Origin: a virus
Strand: one strand, 5' to 3'
DNA: 39,487 nt
IMG/VR virus record: IMGVR_UViG_3300042922_001437
Span: 1-39,487 of that record
Positions 15,943-23,345 of this stretch are shown one piece after another. How positions within the stretch are numbered: the stretch's first letter is position 1; the number at the start of each line of letters is the position of its first letter. The notes under the pieces were generated by a model. It saw only the letters and a list, made by a program, of their open reading frames with translations, made no database searches and was not told the DNA's origin. The position numbers and the translations under genes were made by a program.

Positions 15943-16911
15943 TCAAGCGAAATAGATATTACTTGTCGGGTCATCATTCATTTGCTGAACCGGATAAATA
16001 GAGTTTTTAGAAACCGGAGCTGTCGGAAAATCCGTCGCATTTTCCGTCAAAAATTTGATCAACTTCACGCGATTAGCTTCAAATTCCGAGGTCAGTTTTA
16101 TTGCAAGTGCATTCAATGCCCTAGAAGCTGCAATAGATTGTTCCTCCACATTATCATTACTGCCGCTTATTGATTTTTGATAAACACCATCGTTGCGCAA
16201 TTCGACTACACGGTAAGCAAGTGCCTCGGCTACAGCCATTGGTGCCACTACACGCATGGCAAGGCGTTGGAGTCGCTTGTCATTTTCACTCGCATTTAAC
16301 GATACCACGCTCATTCCGATAAGTTTATCCAGCAGGACGTTACCCAAAATTGGCTGTAGATAGTCGTCTTGCACAAATTGGATCTGCCTTTTGATATTTC
16401 GGTACAATGAGGCCGTGATCGGGGTGCCGCCGAATGGTCCAAACTCATTGGAGCTCCGGAATAGCGTGTCAAAATATTGCTTCCGCTCATCTGACGTAAG
16501 CCATTCCCCAAACTCCGCACTTCGCACCTCAAAGGTATTGATCATCTCCTCCAGTGCCTTACATCCCAATTCCTGACAATCCCTTTTGAACGCCAAAATC
16601 TTTTTATCGCTTGCAACAGATCGTGTTGAGCCAACCTCAACGTGCAAACCAGCATCCCCGATTCTCAGCACGCCACTATTCGCGTACACTTCCAACGCCC
16701 AATTGGCGACAATTCGACGCATAATAGTCAACGTCGCTTCATCTGCTAAAACTTTATCTGCAGTAGCTAAGCCAATCACCATTATTACCTCATTCTCCGC
16801 ACTTTCAATATAAGATTTCAATGTTAATGGTGAAAACGCTGGATCAACTGCACCGACAGCACCTTTCAATTGCTGAGGGAATATGGATGTATTTTCTGAA
16901 AAGTATTTCAT
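15943..16911 (-). CDS. Putative head-tail adaptor (DUF6712-like)
   Basis: 322 aa, largely helical, with no membrane segments. It appears to have two similar halves: a ...LTLKSYIESAENEVIMVIGLA.. block near residues 28-50 and a second ...RNIKRQIQFVQDDYLQPILG.. block near 170-190. I associate this layout with a Bacteroidota phage family encoded just after the portal (DUF6712), but that name is from memory. It follows the portal and a small protein, fitting a head-completion/adaptor role. The C-terminal tail (PVQQMNDDPTSNIYFA) is unstructured. Confidence 0.55.
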   Translation of the reverse strand: MKYFSENTSIFPQQLKGAVGAVDPAFSPLTLKSYIESAENEVIMVIGLATADKVLADEATLTIMRRIVANWALEVYANSGVLRIGDAGLHVEVGSTRSVASDKKILAFKRDCQELGCKALEEMINTFEVRSAEFGEWLTSDERKQYFDTLFRSSNEFGPFGGTPITASLYRNIKRQIQFVQDDYLQPILGNVLLDKLIGMSVVSLNASENDKRLQRLAMRVVAPMAVAEALAYRVVELRNDGVYQKSISGSNDNVEEQSIAASRALNALAIKLTSEFEANRVKLIKFLTENATDFPTAPVSKNSIYPVQQMNDDPTSNIYFA

Positions 16912-16923
16912 AAATATTTTAAA

Positions 16924-17109
16924 TTAATGTTCCCATGGATTTTCGCCAGTAGCTTCTACAAAAGCCTGACGCATTCGAATTACCAATTCAGGTAGTCCCT
17001 GCTTTAAACAATCAATGTGAAATTCCGGATCCATAGGAATCAACATGGCATGACAGAAATTATTAAGAGAATCAATACACTGTCCTAATTCGTCAAATTT
17101 ATCTTCCAT
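16924..17109 (-). CDS. Hypothetical 61-aa phage protein between portal and adaptor
   Basis: A 61-aa acidic, helical protein with a conserved-looking C-terminus (LPELVIRMRQAFVEATGENPWEH). It sits 6 bp after the portal gene and 12 bp before the adaptor gene. I recall small proteins of this kind in Bacteroidota prophages but not a function. The length and intergenic spacing fit a real gene. Confidence 0.6.
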   Translation of the reverse strand: MEDKFDELGQCIDSLNNFCHAMLIPMDPEFHIDCLKQGLPELVIRMRQAFVEATGENPWEH

Positions 17110-17115
17110 AATAAT

Positions 17116-18459
17116 TTAATTTATAACCTCTTTACTTGTTTTCCCTTTATCCAAGGTTTCCAATTCAACCTCTATAAATTTGAATTCTAAGCGCGGATAT
17201 TTTGCTTTCCAACCGTTGTATTCAGCAATGAAATAGAGCGGTTCCAACAATAGCTCACGATGAGGATTGAGCAAAGCGACCTTCGCGTTAAAAGCTACGC
17301 GCTTATCCGATCCACTACCCGAACCCATATTTTTACCCGGGCTATCTCCGACCAATGTCGGATCCAAATCTAAAGAGCGCATAAGATGCTGTGATGCTTC
17401 TCGGCTATCTTCTAAGTTCTCACCGCCCTGTACAGCTTTTTCAACAGGTATGATCTTCCATCCAGGTATTTCTTTACCTGTTTGCTGATCGTATCCAACT
17501 TCTGTTAAAATAGTCCGTCCATCAGCTTCCGGTCCTGTAAGCTTATCATTGATCTCTTTTACTTTAGCTTTCTTAATAGCCTGTTGTTCCTCGAAAGTAA
17601 GTTTAGCCCAATCTTTATAAGCGGTTGGCCAATATGAAAATGGAATTTGCAAGATATATTTAGCAGAAAGAACCTGCTTCATCATTGCAGTCTTGCTCTT
17701 TGGAACCATGCGAGATATCTCCGCCCAGGTAGATGTAATGAATCCGTTCCAGTGGGCTAGTTGATAGTATATTTTCCCAGGGGACGGCGACGAAACTGGA
17801 TAGATATATCGAGGTGTATTTGAACTTTTTACAGTTTCAACCTTTGTAAAATCATAAGGATCGATGACATCAATCTTTGTAGTTTCTTTATCAGCCGCTT
17901 TTGCATCCGGGAAATTGGCATTGACATAACAATACTTGACCTTACCTTTGTCATCCATCTTTTGCCAACGGCAAAACGAGGCATCTTGCGTACCAATGTA
18001 AGCTATGCTGTTACCATCTTTGGACTTAATCAGTTCAGGGAATATATTGGCAAACCAAACAAAATCCGTGGCAGCTTCATAAAAATATCTTTTGGTCGTG
18101 GTATCGGTCAGAAACATATCGATATCATCATCTTGGATATCACGATATTGATATTTCTTTTTTTCAGTATCAAAATAGCGCTCCATAGCCACAACACCTT
18201 TTCCTATCAGCAAGCGCGCCTTCCAATCCAACATTGTCGGAATCTCGGTAGATAGCTCGGCCATTTCAATCACTTGCTGAGGGAAATTGTTATCTTCACC
18301 CCACATAGCGATATCACTACCTCCATTGGAATCTTTTATTTTCGGGTCAACTGGCTTTACTTTCAGCTCCCCAATATTTAATACCTCGCCGATATCAACT
18401 ATTAGGTTGCCATTTCCGACCAGCGCTAAATTTTCACTTATAAATTTGGGCTTACTCAT
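17116..18459 (-). CDS. Putative portal protein
   Basis: 447 aa with portal-like organisation: an N-terminal wing region, a long central segment with a helical stretch near 270-320, and a C-terminal SGSGSDKRVAFNAKVALLNP (about 388-407) followed by ELLLEPLYFIAEYNGW, as in portals of Bacteroidota siphophages. It would form the dodecameric ring through which DNA enters and leaves. It lies downstream of the large terminase in the usual order, overlaps the upstream 102-aa ORF by 1 nt, and lies between the terminase and the adaptor. The assignment rests on order and motif memory; no catalytic residues exist to check. Confidence 0.7.
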   Translation of the reverse strand: MSKPKFISENLALVGNGNLIVDIGEVLNIGELKVKPVDPKIKDSNGGSDIAMWGEDNNFPQQVIEMAELSTEIPTMLDWKARLLIGKGVVAMERYFDTEKKKYQYRDIQDDDIDMFLTDTTTKRYFYEAATDFVWFANIFPELIKSKDGNSIAYIGTQDASFCRWQKMDDKGKVKYCYVNANFPDAKAADKETTKIDVIDPYDFTKVETVKSSNTPRYIYPVSSPSPGKIYYQLAHWNGFITSTWAEISRMVPKSKTAMMKQVLSAKYILQIPFSYWPTAYKDWAKLTFEEQQAIKKAKVKEINDKLTGPEADGRTILTEVGYDQQTGKEIPGWKIIPVEKAVQGGENLEDSREASQHLMRSLDLDPTLVGDSPGKNMGSGSGSDKRVAFNAKVALLNPHRELLLEPLYFIAEYNGWKAKYPRLEFKFIEVELETLDKGKTSKEVIN

Positions 18460-18767
18460 TATTGAACCACCTCCATGCCGTTAAATTTTAATACCAAATG
18501 CGAATGAATTTTGACCAGACGATCACTATTTAAATGCCGAATGTTACGCGTATGATTTTCGTAATGATTCGGATTTCTTGCCTTATCTTTCCTAGATGGA
18601 CCACCTACAAAAAAAGCTGAATCAAAGTGGATCAGTTTACCCCCTTGATGCTTTTTCTGATCACAGGTAACGAACGATATGGAGAAAGGAATCAAATCCC
18701 GATCCCGACCTCGCATCATCATAGTATTGAGCATGTCTTTTATTGAAATAGTTACATTTTCACGCAT
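18459..18767 (-). CDS. Hypothetical ~102-aa phage protein upstream of the portal
   Basis: A basic protein with KARNPNHYENHTRNIRHLNS (about 60-80) followed by VKIHSHLVLKFNG. I have seen similar short proteins before portals in Bacteroidota prophages; the function is unknown. The open frame extends to a TTG at 18773, but the ATG at 18767 is preferred because the TTTG of promoter P4 ends 3 nt before it. It overlaps the portal start by 1 nt. It opens a transcription unit separated from terL by a terminator. Confidence 0.6.
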   Translation of the reverse strand: MRENVTISIKDMLNTMMMRGRDRDLIPFSISFVTCDQKKHQGGKLIHFDSAFFVGGPSRKDKARNPNHYENHTRNIRHLNSDRLVKIHSHLVLKFNGMEVVQ

Positions 18768-18770
18768 ACC

Positions 18771-18807
18771 CAAAATTCATGGTTCCTGCTCGCGCGCGAA
18801 AGGACAC
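18771..18807 (-). promoter_or_regulatory. Shared-type phage promoter P4 (portal operon)
   Basis: GTGTCCTTT (18807-18799), 24 nt, TTTG (18774-18771), then 3 nt to the ATG at 18767. A GAAAGGGAAAG block lies upstream at 18812-18822. Between the boxes is an odd GCGCGCG run. Confidence 0.6.
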
Positions 18808-18849
18808 CACCGAAAGGGAAAGAAAAACTAACGCAAACTATTCTAGTAG

Positions 18850-18882
18850 AAAAAAGGTTAAAAATTTAATTTTTAACCTTTT
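18850..18882 (-). terminator. Terminator after the large terminase gene
   Basis: A perfect long stem AAAAGGTTAAAAATT (18852-18866) / AATTTTTAACCTTTT (18868-18882), with T-runs on both sides. Read leftward it ends in CCTTTTTT. It lies in the 240-bp gap between terL and the portal operon, which otherwise holds promoter P4 and a G8/C-rich block at 18984-19004. No gene is seen there. Confidence 0.75.
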
Positions 18883-19007
18883 AACTCGAAATCCCGAAAT
18901 CAAAAACAGCTTTGTCGCACAATCGACCCCGCCACGCACTATCCAAAAAGGAAAGGAAAATGAGCAATTTTTACGATATATGAGGGGGGGGCTGCCCCCT
19001 CCCCGAC

Positions 19008-20648
19008 CTAGCCGATGATGAGGTCACCGACCTGCTCAACGTAGCCGTATTGTGTCTTGAACTTGCCAATGTATAAGGTATCAAAGGCATCACTGAGGTG
19101 TGGTGCCTCCTCTTGTTTGACCGAACTATTGGACTCTGGCCGCTTATCCTTCTCGGTACCGTTCTTTCCCGATCGTGTCTGCACCTGTTGCATGGAAGTA
19201 AGCAGCGCATCACAGTTCTCTCGGTTGAAACGTACAGGCTTAAACTTGCTATCATTCTCTTTGAATACAGCTTCGAATAGCCTGAACCTAGTTTCATGCA
19301 TAGGCTGCTGACCGATATCAAAGCGGTTAACTGCCCAATCATTCTTTATTAATCGAGCCGTCACCATATCAGATAGCGTTTCCAAGCGTGTCGCATCCGT
19401 CACCTTGGCCGTGTTATCGTAGAAGTAATTGACCGTATGATTGTTGTGATGTTTATAGTATTTACAGAAATCATCAACTAAATCATCCAATACCTTTTCC
19501 TGCTCACGCTTCACATACATAGACTTAAGCACGCGATAGAACCGTTCTGTTTCCTGGCCGATAACCAATGACTTGATCGATGAATTATAATCGAATGAGA
19601 TATCTATCGGCATCCCCTTGATCAGGTCACCATCATTACGGCAATCCTTAACCAGTCCTTCCGGTAGGTATAAGCCCATCGATTCGATGTAAGAATAATC
19701 ATACAAGGAATAACAATGGTGATCCGTATCCAGTAGATGATAGAACCCATTCGTTACAGCGATGACGTTCTCATTCAGGATAGCCGCACGGAATACAGGC
19801 CACAGCATTTCCCTTCTCCATTGCTTAATCGTATCAACACCCAATATCTCCAGGTTATCCAATGACGATGCCTCAGAGTAATATACTGTATTGGCTCGTA
19901 AGGCATTCAGAATACGAACATATTCATTACGTTTGCGACGATAATACCTTTTGCTTTCAGTCGTTTCAGCCAAATAGAATTGCTGTTCAAGACGTTGTAC
20001 TTCCAATTGGAAGTTGACAATTTGAGCAATCTTCTTGGTGTCCATTAAATCTTTCTTATCCAGTATCCATTTAGCTTTCGGATCGGTAGGCATATCCGTG
20101 CACATGGTGACCATGTGATGCTCAGGACGTGACCCGAATATTTCGCGGTTACCCCGATTGATCGGTGCGATATCATCCATGTAACGCTTATGATTGAGAA
20201 AACGAACCTCATCACCAGCAATCGCATCCACTGTTTTTCCGTTGGCCGATCCAGGACGGTCCTGTGAGATTAGATGAAACGCATGTCCATTCCACCAAAA
20301 TATCGTATGCTCCGGATGTAACACTGGATAAATTGCATCAGGTATTTTATATTCCTTTGGCGGCCGCCTACGTACCCAATAATGCAGCCCTTCGTAGTAG
20401 CCAAAGTTTTCCCATGCCTTCATCAATGGCGGTAATGTACGATCGAGCAATTGCATGTAAGTAAGGCCAACTAACCCAGTAGCACCACGAGGCATAGCAT
20501 TAGCCGCCTGAATGGTTCGATAAGCCAATGGCCCCTGCGTTTTGCCGGTACCACGCCCCCAAACATCGAACTCCTCTTTGCACATCGTCAAAATAGATCG
20601 TTGCTGAGGTTTATTAAAATACATGACTTTTTCCCTATACTTCTCCAT
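19008..20648 (-). CDS. terL: Terminase large subunit
   Basis: The packaging motor ATPase and nuclease. From the chosen ATG (about 546 aa) the Walker A is GRGTGKT at residues 31-37 and the Walker B is IAGDE with Asp146-Glu147. The C-terminal RNase H-like nuclease is marked by PIDISFDYNSS, with candidate metal ligands Asp349 and Asp353. The open frame runs 18 codons further up to 20702 in Trp/Lys-rich sequence that overlaps the preceding gene, so the ATG at 20648 (14-nt overlap), or the one at 20624, is more likely. It follows the putative small subunit as usual and is ended by a terminator, unlike many phages where the portal follows directly. Confidence 0.93.
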   Translation of the reverse strand: MEKYREKVMYFNKPQQRSILTMCKEEFDVWGRGTGKTQGPLAYRTIQAANAMPRGATGLVGLTYMQLLDRTLPPLMKAWENFGYYEGLHYWVRRRPPKEYKIPDAIYPVLHPEHTIFWWNGHAFHLISQDRPGSANGKTVDAIAGDEVRFLNHKRYMDDIAPINRGNREIFGSRPEHHMVTMCTDMPTDPKAKWILDKKDLMDTKKIAQIVNFQLEVQRLEQQFYLAETTESKRYYRRKRNEYVRILNALRANTVYYSEASSLDNLEILGVDTIKQWRREMLWPVFRAAILNENVIAVTNGFYHLLDTDHHCYSLYDYSYIESMGLYLPEGLVKDCRNDGDLIKGMPIDISFDYNSSIKSLVIGQETERFYRVLKSMYVKREQEKVLDDLVDDFCKYYKHHNNHTVNYFYDNTAKVTDATRLETLSDMVTARLIKNDWAVNRFDIGQQPMHETRFRLFEAVFKENDSKFKPVRFNRENCDALLTSMQQVQTRSGKNGTEKDKRPESNSSVKQEEAPHLSDAFDTLYIGKFKTQYGYVEQVGDLIIG

Positions 20649-21327
20649 CTTCCAAATCTTCATAGTCCACGTCCACGGCTTCATCTTCCAACATTCGATC
20701 AATAGATGAAGATTTACCTTTTAATTCTTTCAATAGATCAGCTTTAACGGCATCTAGATTTTCTATTTTTTCAAATCCTAGATTGGACGCATCCGGTTCA
20801 ATAACTGGCTTGATCGGCGTGAATTCCTTATAGTCTGGAATATCGTGGTCTTTTTCATGCAGCCCTTTTACCTTGCTCAATTCTTTGTAAAATGCAGATG
20901 CCGCCCGAAAGTCCCCAGCACCATGGGCTTCCATCATCATCCTTTCGCCCCAATAGATATGCATACCGCGTGCATAGTCTTTATCCTCTTTAGATTCAAA
21001 TGTTTTAAAAAACTGCTGCGACATTTGGATGTCTATGTACGCCTGAGCCTGCGAAACTCCGAAGCGAGCCATGATCCAGTGAGCCAGTTCCAATTTTTGA
21101 TAAGGTCGGTTTATCCTGTGTATTTCTACTTCCAGTTGAAGCTCATAATCAAACTTCGTGATCTTTTGGACAAACCCTGTTCGTACCTGCGCATCTACCT
21201 CTCGAATGCGTTCATAAACGCGCTGATCAGTTTCCGAAAGGGAATCAATCTTATTCGCTAGAAAAGCTCTGAAAATACGATCCATGATCGTATCACCTTT
21301 AATATGCTTTGGTCTTAGTTCACCCAT
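20635..21327 (-). CDS. terS: Putative terminase small subunit
   Basis: 230 aa with an N-terminal helical region and an HTH-like segment at about 88-100 (ARFGVSQAQAYIDIQ), then a helical middle and a very acidic C-terminus (DEAVDVDYEDLEDGEV). DNA-recognition helix, central oligomerisation helices and acidic tail, next to terL, fit a small terminase. The stop overlaps the terL start by 14 nt and the start shares one base with the upstream gene stop. It would recognise the packaging site. The family is not confirmed; a different DNA-binding packaging factor is possible. Confidence 0.6.
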   Translation of the reverse strand: MGELRPKHIKGDTIMDRIFRAFLANKIDSLSETDQRVYERIREVDAQVRTGFVQKITKFDYELQLEVEIHRINRPYQKLELAHWIMARFGVSQAQAYIDIQMSQQFFKTFESKEDKDYARGMHIYWGERMMMEAHGAGDFRAASAFYKELSKVKGLHEKDHDIPDYKEFTPIKPVIEPDASNLGFEKIENLDAVKADLLKELKGKSSSIDRMLEDEAVDVDYEDLEDGEV

Positions 21328-21947
21328 TACAATTCCACTCCTTTCCGCTCAGCTATCAGCTGAGCAATGCGTGCTTTCTTCTCACGAAGCTTTTGTTCAG
21401 ACTTCGCTTTATTGCGCAATTGATCATCGGGCTTTTGTAAACGCTTTTCCATTTTATTCACCTGGACATACAAACGTTGCAGCTCCGGAGTAACAAAAAC
21501 TGTCTGTTTAGTAACGATCTCCGGCAGTTCGCCATATTCCTCAAAGTGATCGATCTTTTCGAATATCGTACGTTTACGTTCCACTAACTTTAAAATCTGA
21601 ATGGCATATTCCAATCGAGTTTTATCGGTTTTACATCGCGCTAACGCAAATCGATTCGAATCAATCTGACGGTATACCTGTTGCAGATCATACTTAAGCT
21701 TTTTTACAATGTAGGAGTTGTCGAACTTCTTTTGTTCAATTTGATTGACGGATGGTTTTATCTCTGCCTCCGGTTCCGGCTCCGGATGATCACTGGAAAA
21801 CTTTCGCAATTCATCCTCCAGTTTTTTGACTGTATATTCAGACTTGCTTTGGAACAAGTCTTTTAAGAATTGATTTGTCGATAGTGTGTTGAATATTTCT
21901 ACACCCTGCCAATAATCTTTATTTTCAAACCATTTATGCAATTCCAT
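21327..21947 (-). CDS. Hypothetical 206-aa coiled-coil protein, first gene of the terminase operon
   Basis: 206 aa, charged and helical, with coiled-coil-like segments at about 75-130 and 165-200 and a PEPEPEAE linker (about 55-63). Not recognised. It is coupled to the putative terS by a one-base overlap and may help DNA recognition or packaging. The start is supported by promoter P5, whose TTTA ends 4 nt upstream. Confidence 0.6.
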   Translation of the reverse strand: MELHKWFENKDYWQGVEIFNTLSTNQFLKDLFQSKSEYTVKKLEDELRKFSSDHPEPEPEAEIKPSVNQIEQKKFDNSYIVKKLKYDLQQVYRQIDSNRFALARCKTDKTRLEYAIQILKLVERKRTIFEKIDHFEEYGELPEIVTKQTVFVTPELQRLYVQVNKMEKRLQKPDDQLRNKAKSEQKLREKKARIAQLIAERKGVEL

Positions 21948-21951
21948 AGGC

Positions 21952-21988
21952 TAAAAGTGCGAAAGGGAAAGTATCAGAGAAAGGACAT
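21952..21988 (-). promoter_or_regulatory. Shared-type phage promoter P5 (terminase operon)
   Basis: ATGTCCTTT (21988-21980), 24 nt, TTTA (21955-21952; one mismatch to TTTG), then 4 nt to the ATG at 21947. A GAAAGGGAAAG block lies between the boxes (21961-21971). The outer end abuts the plus-strand -7 box of the divergent island gene. Confidence 0.55.
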
Positions 21989-21995
21989 ATATTTG
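21988..21995 (+). promoter_or_regulatory. -7 box for the plus-strand island gene
   Basis: TATATTTG matches the Bacteroidota -7 consensus TAnnTTTG exactly. The predicted transcription start is near 22000, 13 nt before an ATG at 22013. A -33 TTTG is not evident, so the promoter may need help from the overlapping P5 element. Confidence 0.5.
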
Positions 21996-22021
21996 TATAA
22001 ATTATTAATCTTATGTGTTAA

Positions 22022-22654
22022 ATATTAACAAAATGGGGAGCCTCAGAATGGGCTGGTATTATTCAAGCTGGAGGAGCAATAATTTCATCTATATTTTTAT
22101 TCTATACTTTCAATAGTCAGAAAGATTCAGCTGAAATAGCAAGAAAATCAGCTGAATTAGATAGAAAAGCCAAAAGAGCTGAATATTTACCCAAAATTGA
22201 AACTTCTATAAATGTTTTTGAGCCAGTTAGGCAGCTACCTGATGGAAGTTTTGTACCAAATGGATTTAATGGCGAAATCACAAAAGTTATAGCAAAAATA
22301 AAATTCGATAAGAACCCAGTTCAAATTTTAGATTATGATTTTGATAAGACTGAAAAATATATTCAAAAAGAATTTTATCCATTTCCGTTTGATCAAAACA
22401 AAATTTTACTGCCAGGTGAGTATTTTGAGGTTACATTTGGTATAAATCTTCTCACTTATTTTGATCTAGACAAGGATTCTAACCATCCACAGTTTAGTCA
22501 GATAATTGAAGCAAATGGAATAGATTATCGCGGAAAAATATATTTGAGAAACAGATTAATCTTTGCGGATATGTTAGGAAACAAATATCAATTTCAATTT
22601 GACATTATAAATTTAAATGCAATTCATATAACAGAACTAAAAATGATTGATTAA
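22022..22654 (+). CDS. Plus-strand membrane protein of the island; start codon problem
   Basis: An uninterrupted frame of 210 codons against the direction of the surrounding structural genes. Residues about 11-30 are a transmembrane helix (AGIIQAGGAIISSIFLFYTF). A charged helix follows (SAEIARKSAELDRKAKRAEY), then a soluble beta-rich domain ending ITELKMID. The topology suggests an inner-membrane protein with a cytoplasmic domain. The frame has no ATG, GTG or TTG near the N-terminus: the in-frame ATG at 22013 is followed by TGT and the stop TAA (22019-22021), directly before the open frame. Either a stop mutation has truncated translation, or ATA/ATT initiation or reinitiation is used. The DNA is notably AT-rich, as in phage accessory (moron) genes. 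A superinfection-exclusion role is possible but not shown. Confidence 0.6.
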   Translation: MLTKWGASEWAGIIQAGGAIISSIFLFYTFNSQKDSAEIARKSAELDRKAKRAEYLPKIETSINVFEPVRQLPDGSFVPNGFNGEITKVIAKIKFDKNPVQILDYDFDKTEKYIQKEFYPFPFDQNKILLPGEYFEVTFGINLLTYFDLDKDSNHPQFSQIIEANGIDYRGKIYLRNRLIFADMLGNKYQFQFDIINLNAIHITELKMID

Positions 22655-22662
22655 AAAATTTA

Positions 22663-22670
22663 TATCTTTG
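22663..22670 (+). promoter_or_regulatory. -7 box of the candidate small RNA
   Basis: TATCTTTG followed by CACC is a strong housekeeping-type Bacteroidota -7 box. It begins 9 nt after the membrane-protein stop codon. The predicted start, 4-6 nt downstream, coincides with the 5' strand of the RNA closing stem. Confidence 0.65.
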
Positions 22671-22674
22671 CACC

Positions 22675-22772
22675 TCTCACAACGTACGAACAAAAAAGCA
22701 CAAGATAGCGGAAGATTTACCCTCCGGGCTATGCTTGTGCATTTGTTTTTAAAAACGTTGTGAGAGACTTTT
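22675..22772 (+). ncRNA. Candidate structured small RNA (about 97 nt)
   Basis: From the predicted start, the 5' end CTCTCACAACGT (22674-22685) pairs perfectly over 12 bp with ACGTTGTGAGAG (22755-22766), followed by ACTTTTTATTT as a terminator U-tract. Inside is a second helix, GCACAAG-ATAGC (22698-22709) with GCTAT-G-CTTGTGC (22728-22740), with one bulged G. An A-rich/U-rich internal loop lies between the helices and an 18-nt apical loop caps the second. The loop sequence CCCTCCGG (22720-22727) is exactly complementary to CCGGAGGG at 22780-22787 downstream. There is no ORF. Read on the minus strand, part of it also works as a terminator for the opposing gene, which is the main alternative explanation. 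Confidence 0.6.
22692..22740 (-). terminator. Terminator of the leftward head/tail-tube operon's last gene
   Basis: On the minus strand the hairpin GCACAAG(C)ATAGC...GCTATCTTGTGC is directly followed by TTTTTTG. It lies just beyond the 22788 stop codon and prevents readthrough into the plus-strand island. It overlaps the candidate small RNA on the other strand. Confidence 0.6.
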
Positions 22773-22787
22773 TATTTAACCGGAGGG

Positions 22788-23045
22788 CTATTTTGTAAGC
22801 TCAACAGTTTTGATAAAGTCAATCATCATCCTGAGCAATTGAATTCTTTTCTTTAATCCTTTCGCCTTTTTTTCATCAGAATACGTTTTGACAATGTCAT
22901 CGATAACATCCTCCAATTCGGTTGTCAAATCTTCAATGGATTCAACATCCAAATTTTGAACTTGATTAAAGAAATCCAGTAGCTCCGATTTTAAAATAGT
23001 TACAGCAAGATCTTGCGATTTGATAATTAGTAAGTTTCCTTTCAT
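22788..23045 (-). CDS. Hypothetical 85-aa helical protein
   Basis: From the ATG at 23045 it is 85 aa, helical and acidic in the middle (VESIEDLTTELEDVIDDIVKTY), with a basic segment (EKKAKGLKKRIQ) near 58-69. The open frame extends to a TTG at 23099 through a tyrosine/phenylalanine-rich stretch that is probably untranslated. It lies beyond a terminator that follows the tail-tube unit, so it may be expressed separately. The function is unknown; its position just before the terminase operon is not informative. Confidence 0.55.
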   Translation of the reverse strand: MKGNLLIIKSQDLAVTILKSELLDFFNQVQNLDVESIEDLTTELEDVIDDIVKTYSDEKKAKGLKKRIQLLRMMIDFIKTVELTK

Positions 23046-23115
23046 AGTAAAAAAATAAGTTGGAAAAATGAGGAATATTAAATAATAATAGGATGACAAT
23101 AATTATTCAATTACA

Positions 23116-23143
23116 TAAAAAAGCCCCTACTGTGAAGGGCTTT
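23116..23143 (-). terminator. Terminator at the end of the head/tail-tube operon
   Basis: AAAGCCC (23120-23126) pairs with GGGCTTT (23137-23143). Leftward it is followed by TTTTTT (A-run on the plus strand at 23116-23121). The stop codon of the 72-aa gene (23127) lies in the loop. Confidence 0.75.
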
Positions 23144-23345
23144 CTTTATCCGAACTTTGAGCCTTTTTAGGCTTTATTTTTTGCAAATACCTGGTACCTG
23201 CAGTATACAATGCATTAGCTTTCTCTAAGGAAATATAACGAAAATCAACACGTCCAATTTTGGATTCCAAAATTGGCGAACTCGTATTCACCACCTCGTA
23301 GTGATCTACGATTGCAGGCGATACCTGCCAATTTAGTTTCGCCAT
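23127..23345 (-). CDS. Hypothetical 72-aa phage protein
   Basis: A small protein with FRYISLEKANALYTAGTRYL (about 36-55) and a lysine/serine-rich C-terminal tail. It shares one base with the stop of the upstream 185-aa gene. Not recognised; the operon position suggests a small structural or assembly protein. Confidence 0.6.
   Translation of the reverse strand: MAKLNWQVSPAIVDHYEVVNTSSPILESKIGRVDFRYISLEKANALYTAGTRYLQKIKPKKAQSSDKESPSQ

Noticed and set aside
18779-19018. Plus-strand 79-aa ORF in the terL-portal gap
   Set aside because: Low-complexity, Arg/Pro-rich translation of promoter, terminator and G/C-run sequence; no support beyond being open.
18971-19342. Minus-strand 123-aa ORF at the end of terL
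   Set aside because: Shadow of the terL 3' end in another frame, without a plausible start or family.
22013-22021. Recoding of the TAA after ATG TGT
   Set aside because: TAA is not a selenocysteine or pyrrolysine codon and no readthrough structure is visible; mutation or an alternative start is simpler.
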